From: Haemonchus contortus
Lineage: Eukaryota > Nematoda > Chromadorea > Rhabditida > Trichostrongylidae
Assembly: GCA_000469685.2 (NCBI GenBank)
Contig: LS997567.1
Span: forward strand, 42,094,775 to 42,158,774
Length of the DNA stretch: 64,000 nt
Reading direction: 5' to 3'
This document shows positions 27,001 through 39,000 of the stretch, in pieces. The position numbers and the translations under genes are program-made. Within the stretch, counting starts at the first letter, position 1, and every line of letters begins with the position of its first letter. The notes under the pieces were generated by a model. It had not been told where the DNA came from and did no database searches. It worked only from the letters and a program-made list of their open reading frames with translations.

Positions 27001-27793
27001 AAAGTTTCGGCCCATTACTGCTATCAGTACTTAAAAGACAATGGGTAGAGTTATTGGTCGTTGCCAATAACTCTGCGTTAACCATTGTTTTTTATTTATT
27101 CTTAACAGTACTAGACTTACACTGACCACCTTACATCTTAGCAGTGATGTTCACAGATACCGAAAGAAGGGAGCAATTTGATGGCTAGTGCTGGATATTT
27201 ATTTCGTGAACTTATAGAAAATTGGCATGGATCAGTGCCGATAGCACACGCCACGCTTTCAACACTTATTCAGAAGACACAGGCAGGGAGATAAGTTGGT
27301 TTTCCTTGTGCTCAGCCTCTTGCATCAAAATTTCGAGCTCTAAGTATAGTACAATACTCAATTTTTTTGGCCTACGTAGAGTTTATATTGTAGGCCAATA
27401 AAATGCAGCCATTTCAAAGTGTCTACCGAGGTGCTAAAGCGTTTCAAATGAGCCGTTACATGGAACCAGTACGCCCTAGTCACTTTACATCCAACTGGAT
27501 TGCCTCACCTGAAAAAGGGATGTATCGCGTTCCAAGTCCCCAGTCCATTTCTCTCATTCCATTTATGAGTCCAGAATTCACACGGCCACTTCCGATGTGT
27601 GGGCCACTTTCGTTGAAAATCTCAGAAACGATCCAAAAATCTGTCATGCAGGCGCAGATGACAAAGGAAAGGCTAAAATTAAAAGCTTTACAGAGTAGCC
27701 AGAGGATTCAGCGAAAAGAAAAAATGTCACTTACCTTGCTAAGTAGAAAATCAATGATATAAAGATAGTGACCTTCCTAAACACAGCCCCCAT
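24047..27793 (-). CDS. Four-pass claudin/Clc-like membrane protein
   Basis: Exons on the minus strand: 27793-27735, 27672-27509, 26835-26647, 26103 to about 25958, and a last exon of about 24243-24047. The first three junctions agree in phase. TM1 starts a few residues after the Met. The first extracellular loop carries DFWIVSE and MDWGLGTRYIPFS. TM2 is rich in Leu/Ile/Trp. A conserved-looking ETVAGPIGMYLWSLLA leads into TM3. A polar loop follows, then LGYSFYFMLGALLALYF as TM4 and a charged tail ending PTALLY. This is the topology of the PMP22/claudin superfamily and fits the nematode Clc-like family, which acts at cell junctions or as channel-associated subunits. The junction to the last exon is unresolved: the strong GTGAGT donor at 25957 leaves phase 0, but the TM4 frame needs another phase from the acceptors seen. 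A weaker donor (GTGAAG at 25962) joined to 24243, or a missed small exon, would solve it. If exon 4 is read through, a stop occurs at 25937. Confidence 0.72.
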
Positions 27794-27842
27794 ACCTCAT
27801 CAGAAGCTATTTTCGCAGGTATTGAGTGAATATTGGGTATCG

Positions 27843-28108
27843 AGAAATATTAGAGTAAATCTATAGCTGTAAAAACTGATCGTAGGATGTTCGTGCGTGA
27901 CCGATTCGCCAAGGGGTGTGGTTCGCGCGGCTTTCGCTGGCTGGCCACCACTTCCTTCCCGTTCTCTCCCGTTCGGGAATCTATCCCTAGGGCTGGGATA
28001 CGTGGTATTAGCGCGGATATGACAGGATCTGATAAGCACGATATAAAGGCGATGAAGGGCACCGACTCCTGCTGACAACAATGGTTTCAGTGCCCAGTGC
28101 AACGGCAA
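27843..28108 (-). repeat. Probable dispersed repeat, open in several frames
   Basis: A GC-rich block upstream of the claudin-like start is open in two minus frames and one plus frame. One minus frame reads GESVTHEHPTISFYSYRF. From memory, very similar hypothetical peptides recur in strongylid genome annotations, which points to a multicopy repeat rather than a gene; this was not searched. Confidence 0.45.
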
Positions 28109-28109
28109 A

Positions 28110-30230
28110 GGCCTCGACCTAAATTTTTTCCCTGGAATTTATGTATTCCTAAGAGAACGCCTTTGAACCACCAAGGACAGGCACTCGACTGCGATTGAAC
28201 TTGAAACTTCTTTCAGCAACATTTCAGACTGCCAATATTTCACCGTAATCTTCTTCCAACGGTGCCCTTTATACAAAGAGTCTGCGAATTTTCAGAAAAA
28301 TGAAGGAATCAGAATTTTGAACAAATTATGTTGTTCGAAGGAAGAGAATTCTCAATTTAATGAGGAGTGTGTAATCAGCATTTACTCTGATTAATTACAA
28401 GTATTGAAGAGGATAACATTCTTGAAACTATCCCGGCAGCTTTTAGTTCTTCTTGGTATGTGATTGTAGGCGACCTGATTGGTGGTTCATATGGCATTTA
28501 ACTACAGTTATACTTATAGTTACAATTAGCTAACCAGTTTTAAACTGAGCATTACATCGTTGCGCGGGAGTTCTCAAGGGTCCCGCAGTACATACATATA
28601 TGTATCAGTTTGGAGGAAAGTGGAAAAAGTCTGTGAAGTGGAGACACCATGCTCTGCAGTACAAAACGAAAGCTCAACTTGTACTACTGGAGTAAATAAT
28701 GAATACATCCCCTGTTGTGACTGAGTTAAAACATCAGTGGCGCTTTTCGAATTCCACTGGAGGCTCGATGTGATTCCGTTAAGAAGCAGCTGTGATGAGA
28801 AAATCCCAGTCGTGGAGGTACATATTGCTATGAAAACCAGCATTTTCTCATCAGTTAGATAGCCCTGAGAAGGCAGATGACGTAGGCAATAACTCCTTTG
28901 ATAGAAGAGCGTGACCTATACGTGTTGAGTTCGGAAGTTACTTATCGAATTTCGGACTCTGTGGAAATTTTCTCCTTTAAAAAAGGTGGACCATTGGACC
29001 GGATTCATGTTCTATGGCTCATTTAAATATTTTCGCCCTCACATGACTATTTTCGTACCCAGAGTTATCGATCCCCTTCATTTCCTTGAGAAATCGAAGA
29101 GTTCGAAAACCTTTGAATGGTCCTCGTAAATAAGCAGAACCTTTATTTACTGCTTAAGCCAAGGTTTACCAGTTAGGATGGCGTATAATGTAAAGGAAAC
29201 CTGGTTATGCTTTCACTACTGAAAACCGTTGTTTCTAGATCTTATCTAGAAAGCGATGTTCGTCACAAGCCCTGTCTTCGAAACAGCCATAGGCCATAGT
29301 ACTGCTTCCGAGTTTATCTACTTTTTACTGCCTAACCAGGATTCTTATCAGTGGCAGCAGCTCTTTTACAACTGATACGGTAATGGAATTCTATTTTGAG
29401 AAGAAAGCGAATGTGGTCCATAGGTGAAAAGTACTTTACTGTGATATTCAAAAGTATACACATCAGGATATATAAACTCTCCAGTTCCTATATAGAAATA
29501 AAAGTTCCTTATTTTATTTACACTTCCCTGGAACCTGAGACTTCCCTTCTTCGATCGACAGCATTGGCCTTAGGATGATTGAGGTTTCCCCAGTAGTTGT
29601 TGAACAAGTTCATGTAGATGGGATTCGATACGAAAACATAATTTCCTATACAAATACAATAAATTTATAAATACACAAACAAACACAAATAAGAAAATAA
29701 GATACTAAAGATTCAAGTTTAAAGGGGAGTTGGTACCGAGAATGGATAAAAAAGCAGAGGCATAAAGCCTGTGCTCGTCCTGTTCTGTTTGGTAGTTTGA
29801 CTACTATTTTATAAGTCACCCTGTCATCGCGATGTGATCTATTAGAAAAAATTACACTTTATAACGGTAACAGGCCCAGTTTTTCATATGACATAATACA
29901 AGGAAGTCAGATACCTTAACCGACCGATCGACCGAGCTGAATCTCCCACCCCTGACGCCTTTTTCCCTGCTACCAACCCAAGTCCCATGAAACCAACATC
30001 TCTTGACGCCAGTGGATCGCAGAGGTCCTTGATGTGTAAGTCTCTTTCCAAGAACGTCGAAATTTGAATTCTAAGCAGTTTCAAAAATAGGTCTTATACT
30101 CAGGATCATCTCTTAGTCACTGATAATAACAATAGATTGCTACTCGGAGGGTCTCTATTCAGGAATTGGCTGCGTACCGTTTCACGGGTTCGGCTCATCA
30201 CTAAGGATCCTACACAAACATGTGTCTCAT
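28110..30230. other. Intergenic, with one weak minus-strand frame
   Basis: An 89-codon minus frame (28574-28843) starts with a signal-peptide-like MLVFIAICTSTTGIFSS but has no recognised domain and no clear partner exon. Nothing else seen. Confidence 0.35.
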
Positions 30231-30240
30231 GTCGCATAAG

Positions 30241-30247
30241 CTTATCA
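30241..30247 (-). promoter_or_regulatory. GATA-factor site (TGATAAG) upstream of the His-rich gene
   Basis: CTTATCA on the plus strand is TGATAAG on the minus strand, the core preferred by nematode gut GATA factors such as ELT-2. It lies 118 bases before the start codon and about 65 before the TATA box. A near-match CTTATCG is at about 30295. Confidence 0.4.
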
Positions 30248-30308
30248 GAGATGATTCAGCGATTTTTTCGGCATTCAGCTCTTCGGCAATGTTTGCTTAT
30301 CGCCACCC

Positions 30309-30314
30309 TATATA
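30309..30314 (+). promoter_or_regulatory. TATA box of the His-rich gene
   Basis: CCCTATATAGG lies 45-50 bases before the start codon, a spacing that would put transcription start at about 30340 with a short leader. Confidence 0.4.
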
Positions 30315-30358
30315 GGTAATGTTGAGCATGAAACTTCGTCAAATCACTGAACAACAAA

Positions 30359-31325
30359 ATGTCTCATCACGGCCACCACGTAAGCTCGTTTTTTTCTGAT
30401 TTTATGTCTTATTTTATGATTTTCGCTTTCAAGGATCATCATATCGACGAACACCATCATGTTGATCATCACGGAGTACATCACGAACCTCCACATATTC
30501 ACGACCCTCATCATGTGAGTTAACAGATTCTGAAGGCAATCGCGTTTACTTCATGACAGACAGCCAGACAAGCTTCTTTACAATGAACTGAATTAGTATA
30601 TCAGAAAACATATTTACAGTATCCTAAACCAATATGAAGTGGGATAGGAGTAACTTACAATTAGATTTCGTGTAAAAGACGATTTTTGACGTCTCCAAAA
30701 TAAAAAAAAAAACTCTTAGCAGTATAAATGAACCTAAATAAAGATCAATGCAGGGTTCCAAAAAAGTCTATATTTCCTGAAGAAGAATGTGAAATACCGA
30801 AAACTTTCTTTTTACCCCTTTAAATACTAGAGATATTAGCTCCATGCTGAAATGAGAGTTTAGTGATAACAGGGGCTTATTCTGTCATTGTAAAGTGAAA
30901 TGACGAGGAGTGCGAAAGTGGATTTCCCGAGAGTAAGCATAACAACTTCATGTACAATACATAATCGGATTGAAATTTACAGCCATCTGAAACAAACAGG
31001 CATTATAGGGATGGGGATGGGAAGTCTTCTAAACGCTTTCTCAATTCATTACTTCCTTTGTTTAACCAATTTGAATAGCCTCAGGAATTTTCGATGTTAC
31101 CCAAAGCTTCGCTAATCTGATCCACAGAATAGGACAATAACTCCTTTTTCATATGTATTACTGTTACATACTTTACCACCGTGCATATTGCTACTACTTT
31201 TTTAGGTAACTGTGCACCACGACCCTCATCACGTCGATGTTCATCAACATACTGGCGCTCACTGCGAGCACGAAGTACACCACGGAGAGCACCATGACCA
31301 TGGACACCATGGAGGACATCACTGA
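30359..31325 (+). CDS. Histidine-rich small protein (73 aa, 34 His), probable metal binder
   Basis: Three exons: 30359-30379, 30434-30514 and 31206-31325, all in phase 0, with donors GTAAGC and GTGAGT and acceptors TTTCAAG and TTTTTTTAG. The protein starts MSHHGHH and ends HHGGHH. His pairs alternate with Asp, Glu, Gly, Val and Pro (DPHHVDVHQH, HDHGHHGGHH). The same HH-spaced pattern runs across all three exons, which strongly supports the model. There is no hydrophobic segment and only one Cys, so it is not secreted and not a metallothionein. Dense His/Asp/Glu suggests binding of zinc, copper, nickel or cadmium. The upstream GATA-type site hints at gut expression. The closest known idea is the metal-responsive His-rich proteins of C. 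elegans (such as NUMR-1), but homology was not tested. Confidence 0.85.
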
Positions 31326-31329
31326 GTTA

Positions 31330-32000
31330 TCGGGCACTGATCTACCTCATCCGCTCCAATGATCTAGTAACTTTCTACGTAACATGCTTATTCAGATATG
31401 AATTTTTCATTAAGGCATTGTTTAGGTTACGTTGTATTGATTCTGTAAATTTCTGTAAGTAAAATATTTCATTATGTAGTCAGAACTCGCAGCAATATTT
31501 CTTGAATATCATGGAAACGAATTCCTAGCGTTGCTATGAGGAAGGGACCAAAGCAATACGCTTATCGTTGTTATCAAAATATGGTACGCTACCATGTTCT
31601 ATTTCTTCTTATTTCGAAGAAAAACTGAAAACCGAAAATGCCGGATTCCATGTGCAGGACGTGGAATGGGATGCGCGCCTCATCGCTTTGCTAAGATACC
31701 CTTTTTAGAAATGTAGGTGTTGTAGGTTAGACCCTATGGTACAAATCGATATTGACCAGGAATATTGATTTCTACGTTCAGTACAGTCAAAAACTGAAGA
31801 AACGTCGAAAATCATTGAGATAACGTGAGATTGACACACGGAAGAAAATGTTTTAATTGAGCATGAGCCCTGTTCAAGTATTCAAGTGGGTAACTGACCT
31901 GCACAGAGACCAGCCGGCTTAGACCCCTTTTCGTGCTAAATTCGTTAAACTACACCTTTGGTACTACTCGATCTCAATTGAAAACCCTCCTCCATGGACG
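31330..32000. other. 3' flank of the His-rich gene, no gene seen
   Basis: No AATAAA lies within 150 bases of the stop; AGTAAA at about 31459 is a possible variant polyadenylation signal. No coding signal. Confidence 0.4.
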
Positions 32001-32008
32001 GCCATATA

Positions 32009-32534
32009 CAGTAGCGCTCAAAAGTCTTCGGTGAAATTCTTCTTCAGCCGTACTTTTCAGCCGTAACTCCTTTCCTACTGGATCTAGTCGTGCGAAATTT
32101 CTATATTTGGGGCGTGGGTGTATTGTGAATATTTACCGCCATTAACCTGCGATCTCGTCATGTTCCAGATATACTAAAGAGGTTGAACTCAAAATCAACT
32201 GAAAATACAGATGATGGTCCTTCTAGAATCTCTTTCCTTTTTATCATGTCCAAAGTGTACGAGCGGTAACGCCGATCTCAATAGATGAGAAAAACGCACA
32301 TAAGGTGCGAACAAGTGCAGACACCAAAAACTTTAGTTTTAGCAAAATCTGCTACCAGAACAAACCCCTTGCTCTATCTATGGTTATTGCAGCTTCGCAG
32401 TCAAATAGGGTTGGGTAGGGTGAGATATGCTCTAGTTAACCATATCCAAATTTCGCGCGATTTGGTCCACAAAGAAAAAAGTTATGAACGAGAAAGAGTC
32501 AAAGCATTTCACCCAAGACTTTTGAGCGCTACTG
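32009..32534. mobile_element. Non-autonomous Tc1-like element
   Basis: The ends are perfect inverted repeats for 20 bases (CAGTAGCGCTCAAAAGTCTT) and stay similar for about 110. They are flanked by TA on both sides (32007-32008 and 32535-32536), the Tc1/mariner target. At 526 bp it is too short for a transposase and shows none; the 89-codon frame at 32285-32554 runs through its right arm and is not a gene. Confidence 0.8.
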
Positions 32535-33086
32535 TATCTGGACTAAAGTTATAGACCTCAGTTCCATCCAGCGGAGCGTAAATGACTTGTTCTGTAGACA
32601 GGTTCATATCATATTCCACCTTAACAAGAGACCTCAGCCCGATGTGCGAGAGTTTGACGACACTATGTCCTTTGCATTTGAACTTACTGTTAAGTTAATA
32701 GTTAAATCATCGTGGGCTGGAAGCCTCGCCCTGATTGAACAGCGGTTCGAACTGCACGACCGTGCAAAAAGTAGAAGCCCATCTTTCTCTCTCTCTAAAT
32801 CTTTGCGCCTCCTGCATATCCAATTTGTTGGAGTTGACTGTCACAAATACATTGTGAATAGTAAGGATGTATGTAAACCTATGAACGTTACTTGTATTCG
32901 TTCAAGTACAATCCAATCACATGTCCATGATTACTGTAAATCTTTAGTAGAAATCCAAATCACAACGAACGAATTCAATGAGCTCGGCAACTTTGGGCAC
33001 TCGTGGTACTGCACATTTCATAAATACACTCAATTATTATTGTGCAGCATAAAAGCAACAAAATAAATAAATAAAAAGAGCAAGTA

Positions 33087-36000
33087 TTACAATAAGTAAA
33101 CCAGAGTTGCAAACAAAAGCGATGGAATGATCAAATACGTTGATGTTAACGACACCGGCCGTTGAGAGGAAGGTTGTGAAGAAGTCGTTGGCTCTGGCTC
33201 AGGATTTGGAGTCGTCTCCGATGAGAACAGTCCGATCACCAATCCACCCTGGAAATAACCAGTGCTATCAAAAGAGTAGTTTTGTTTAGAGACATAATCC
33301 TAACTTTGTTAACGTTCGTATATATCTAGAGTCTTTATATCAAGCGGACCTAAAGCCACACCACTCGGAGCCTGATCCCGCGAAGAAAAAGCTTAATCTC
33401 ACTGTTTCGTCTCAAAAAGCTCAAACTATGCGAGCAGTAGATGAGGTCCGCGCTTTCCCTTTCAACTGCTCTGACAAAGTTTGTCACTGATTGTTAGAAC
33501 AGATAGGGTCGGGAGGAGATCGTGTATTAAAATCAAATTGCAACCTTTTGAATGATAGACAAATGACTGATTCAAAGCATTACAAAAAGTCCAAAAACCC
33601 ATTTACATTTGTCCAAAAAAACTTAGTTAAATTGTATAGAGTAAAGTTGTAGTAAAGTTTTAGTATGAAACTGTACAGTGCACTTACAGTCTTACAGTGA
33701 ACGTTCTAAAGAACCCTGAAAGAGGTTATGCTCCCACCCCCGTCCCAGCTTTTTACAGGAATGGAATCTAAAACCACGAAAGATACTATTGTTCAAATGT
33801 TCTGCCTCCTTTACGTAATGGCGCTGTAAGGAATAGTAGACTGTAATTTAACCAGCAAGGAATAATGGCAGATGGACGACTCCCTTTACTACAACCCACG
33901 CTCAATCTCTCTAACTTTGGAGAAAGAATTTTGTCGAGTTTTTTTTTGTTGAGATTTCAGCTTTCTTCATTTTCGCTCGATAGTAATAATTGAGTGAATG
34001 AGCGATGGAATGATTTCCAAATTCCATTTGAAAAAATTCGATTTCAATGTAAAAAGCAATATTCCTCGTCGCTTGAATTCCGACGATCACAGTTTTTCCC
34101 AAGCGAGGTTGTAAATGATATCACTTCATAGCGGAAGGTGAATTTTTATCAAATCGGCACTGTTAACTGGGTCACTAGGCTATACGATCAGAACAGGCTA
34201 CCTATGCGATCCGCAACCCACTCCCTTTCATACCAGTCCAACCGAAAGGTGTACATAAGCTAACAAGCTTTTTAGAGAACTGGATCAGTAATCACTTATG
34301 ACACTCGAATTTAGCTTGAAGTCCTCGGAAGTTATCTAATACCTAGAAAAAGTGCAAAAATTAAGGTGATGGAATTACGTTTTTCAATCAGTACTCGGGC
34401 CCTGAAACTTTCGCCTCAGTCGTGATCGCCAGGGATTTCAATTGGAGAAGCTAAAGATATTTGGGAAGATATCTGACAAGAATGTAGGGAATTGGATCGA
34501 AATGAGCGCTCAACACCATAACGGATATCCGGCGTAAAATGATGATAGCGTATCTTCCTTACCAGTTCCCGTGCTGATCTCGCAATAGTAAAATTGATTA
34601 TCGAAGAAGCCAAACAAGCTTCATTGGTTTGACTTTGGGAACCGAACAGGCTATGTATAGAAAGTACGTAATAGTTCTTTTGGTGGTTTTTGCCTGTTCT
34701 TACCGCAGCCGTTCCCTATTCAAGCCCTCAATAGATATCCCACTTCTGTACCCACTTCTGAACAAAGGAGCATAGCATTGCACATCTAGCTATGGAATTA
34801 TTATACCTATAATAGCCAAAAAGCGCGAAGGTGGTGTAGAGGCAAGTAGCGCGCTTCACACACGCATGATCACGGGTTCGAATCAGAGATCGATCTAAGC
34901 CAATCAAGCCTTCCATCCCTCCGGGGTCGGTGAATTGATACCAGCCTCGTGTGGGAGGATAAAAGCACTGAGTTCTACTTCGGCTGGCCACTGCAAGCCA
35001 TTGTATGGGCCACATACGCACTCGTTACGCCACTAAGATTCTGAATGTAAGTCGAATGCGAGGGCGCATCTCTCAGAAGGGATTGATTAACGCCCCAAGT
35101 CCCCATCTTTAGTCTTTATCTTGATAACAGCAAATGCGTAAATCAGCAATTTTAGCCTCCCTGCAGCGTCCGCGACCAAGGAACGCGGTAAAAGGTTTTA
35201 TTGGCCCGGGTGAGATTCGGTCCAAGAAAACTTGAATACGTAACGTAATCCTTAAATGGCTAAATCCGCGCTGTGCGCCTAACCCTCGCTTTCCAGTTCA
35301 CAGAAGACATTTGCTCCTGTATCCATGCTACTCCTGATGAATACTGGGAGAAAAGGAAAACTTAGGTCGATTTTGATTTTTCTCAATAAAGCTAGCAGTT
35401 CGTACGATTAGGATGAACAGGGGGGTATGATGGTTCCGACCGGCTGTGGAAGAAACCATGCTCAACGGTCTCCAACATACATAAGTGTAAAAGCGGCCCA
35501 GGGTTCCAAACTCCATTGAGCCTCACGCACGCTATGTAATACTGTAGTGAGCACCAGACCTTATTGTTAACCAACTGGGTCCCTCGAGACCCCAAACGAG
35601 CACTGGAGCGGCTGCCGGTTCGACGGTCTGTCTGGGGAACCGATGATTCGCCTTCACCCTTCAACAAGGAGGCTCTACTGAATTATACGCTAGCCACAGG
35701 GATAAATGGAAGAATTACTGGTGAAAGCTAAAGAAATTGATTGGAGGACCGGCAGATACAGGAAGGACAGTTGTGAGGTAAACACTCGAGGTAGTAACAA
35801 ATTACAGTTCTACGTTACTTTACATGGGATTTGCAAGATCGAGTGCTCATGTTGGTGGAGACCCTCTAATGAACGAATAAAATAGTTGGGCTGTTCAAAC
35901 AAAAAGTAGGAAACTGTAGGAGGCTCTAATCAACACAAAACGAGTCATTACCTTTCCATCGCCGAAGCCGCTATCAGCCGGATTTCCTGGGACGCAATTT

Positions 36001-39000
36001 ACTGTAGCGCCGATTTCTAACGTGTACAATCCTTCATTACATACGCATATGGTTCCGTTGCAGTGTGAATCCAGGAGGCATTCTTGTCCGTTCGCACAGA
36101 GACCACCTGGAGAAGACGACGAATTTCAAAAAGCTTTATGAAACTGATTAAGAAGTGCCTAGGATACTGTAGCCCAATGTGAATGCAGACTGTTCGGTTT
36201 TAGACTATCCCTCATAACAGGTTCGTTCGAAAAGAATGATCGAACAGGACGTCCGAAATAGAGGCTTGGACTAATGTAAGAGTTGCTAAGGGCTGTGTCA
36301 CGTCGTAGTATGCGAACCTATGTATTAGGTTGATGCATAATTATTGCGGATTTTTTCGCGGCTCTTTTTCTCTTGAAGAATTTGACTTTCGAGTTCGGGT
36401 TTTTTCTAGAAATGATCTACTTGATTTCCTCTACAAGAATATAATCGAAAAATAATCCGTATATTCGTGAAATTAGGCTTTAATACTTCGAGAAAGATTG
36501 GAAGGTGGCGCACTCATTCCGCGATCTCAGTAACTTTTCAGCGATCGTTCATTATGGGATCTAGTGAAAGTACACATGATGTCCTGGTGGTCAAACACGG
36601 TCAAATACGGTCAAACATTGTGATATTTTCCATTTTCCTGCATTTTACCTGCCTCTATATATTAGGTTGATGAATAATTATTGCGGATTTTTCCAGCAAA
36701 TTTTACTTAAAGAAATTACAGAAATACTAAGCAAAGACATATTCAAATAATTACTCTGAAACTTATTTACCATCTACGTCAAGCACTGCTTCCCACTGAT
36801 TAGTTAGTCGGATCCCAAAAGCAAAGAAGTTTTGATCCTTACGGGCGATCCACGCCTTGACATCGGCCATCAAGTCATCCAAATCGACGTAACTTCTATT
36901 TTCTAGCCATTTTTTCGATGAACGGTTATCAACGGTTGACGAGATAATTCATAATAGTTCCTGCTGGTGAATATGGCAGATTTAGGGGCAGATCCCATTT
37001 CTTGGTTGGTTCTGGCTCACTGTTCGATTGCCGAAAAGTTACTGAGATCGCGGAATGACTGCGCCACCTTCCAATCTTTCTCGAAGTAGTTCAGCCTAAT
37101 TCCACGAATATGCGGATGGTGTTTCGAGTATATTCTTGTAGAGGAAATCAAGTAGATCATTTCTAGAAAAAGACCGAACTCAATAGTCAAAGACTTACGG
37201 GAGAAAAAAAGCCGCGAAAAAATCCGCAATAATTATGCATCAACCTAATAGTATTGCTCGCATTCTGCTGTCTGCGCTTCCACTGTGCGACCATGAGGAT
37301 GTTCATTTACATTACTCTTCTAGGAATGTGAGTACTCGATAAAGGAGATTTGTAGAATTGTGGAGTCACACAACTATGAAGTCGCGCAATTCACTATCGA
37401 CGTCTCGAAATTATCGATTGATTTACTCTGCTTTCCCAATTTTTAGGAAAACAGGGGTGTTGTGAACTAGTGGAGCTCACCAGGTGAAAATGTAGTTAAG
37501 TCAATATTAATAAAATGTAATGTCTTCTGAATCACTGACGGCTAGAGCGCAGTTTGGGATTGTTCCATAGCTTTTTTATGCATGAATATGTATTTTTTTA
37601 TCCAAGTCTGAGGTGGGTGAGATAATGGAATGTTTAATTCTTATCCCATCTCAGCCTTTTGCTCGAGATAATCATTTCACCCACCCAGAAGCTTCTCCCC
37701 TTCTAGACCCTTCTTGAAGTTAGGTGAAAACAATATCCTTTTGGCCAGGAATCATCTCCAAGTACATACAGTAAGGTTGGCAACCCCTCCTTCTAGTTTC
37801 AATGATCCAAAAAGAGCTGCGCCCCTCCCCCCGAAACCGAGTAAACGTGTTGTTTGTAAACTTATGAGAAACTGACTCACCTGGGAATGCGACCCGATCT
37901 TCGCTGAGAATACCGCTGCCACTGTCCATACCAGCTCTAGGCTTCGGGATTTCGTCACTAAATTACACAGTATTGGAAAGAGAAAAAATGAAATTTGTCC
38001 TAATCTAAGTACAGATGAGAAAAAGTAAAGAGTAATTTCTTATTACAGACTTACGCGCTAAAGGGGGTGCCATCACCATCCCAGCCAAGTACGGTCTGAT
38101 CAATTTCGTTGGTGTTCCGTAACCAATCGGCCAATGGCTCATAGTACTCCAGTAGTGGGGAAGCATCAAGTTGAGCTGTAGAAAAGAAACATATATTGGT
38201 CATCCATCCACCACTCTGGCATGAAGGATTACTAACCAGATCCTGTAAGCTGTTCCAATGCTTGCAACCATGTGATCGACGATCCCTTCTTCATAACTTC
38301 GCGAAGCTTCTCTGTGGTGACTTCCGAGAGAATACAACCTTCACTCTGAATTCATTCACAAGTATGCATACGTTCACGGTAATTGGTATTTCTTCTGCAT
38401 TCATCGCTTACCAACACAGTTCCAGTAGGGCATATCGACTTCAGAATTTGGAACTGCACTACGTAACTAATCAAAGACTTGATGGCTGGCGAGTGAACCT
38501 GAAACGGCGACTAGTAACGCTACAGTTAAAGGGAGTCGATTACAGCATAGTATAAACAGGGAAGCAAATGGAAAGACCAAATCATATGGAGGATCAAAGG
38601 AATCAGGTGCCGCTGTTTGCCATCAGTGGAGTAGGCACTTGTGACCACCCTTAATCGTGTCAGGACCACCCCTCCCTAAATGCTTGACCACCCCTCCCTA
38701 AATGCGCGCACAGCAACTCGTCCACCGGTCGCTGGGATAGAGCCAACGTGACGAAGGGACAATATCGGCGGCACCTGCCGCTTTAAATACAAATTCAGGC
38801 AAAAAAGATTTCAGAATGTACCTGAGAAATTGCAGTGTGCATGAGCGCATCCAAGTTGGATGAGTTGTAGGGTTCAGGCGCACTGATTCCCTCATATTTT
38901 GTTCTGAAAAACTGATTAATTACTGAAATACCCACTGTTAGAGAGCAGCGTGGAGAAAAACAGAGCCAAAGAAGTCTGTGTCTATAAAAGGATGAATAGC

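Noticed and set aside
27403..27762. 119-codon plus-strand open frame
   Set aside because: It covers, antisense, exons 1-2 of the claudin-like gene, whose minus-strand reading has matching splice phases and membrane segments.
32587..33066. 159-codon plus-strand open frame, one of the longer ones
   Set aside because: No domain, no ATG at the frame start (TTG), and it overlaps the probable acn-1 3'UTR next to a transposon; likely chance.
34830..34885. tRNA-like A and B boxes
   Set aside because: No cloverleaf can be completed and the unit is repeated with a common non-tRNA body, so it is a SINE head, not a tRNA gene.
37017..37229. 70-codon minus-strand open frame in an acn-1 intron
   Set aside because: It lies in the inverted arm of the mariner remnant, which occurs twice in the element.
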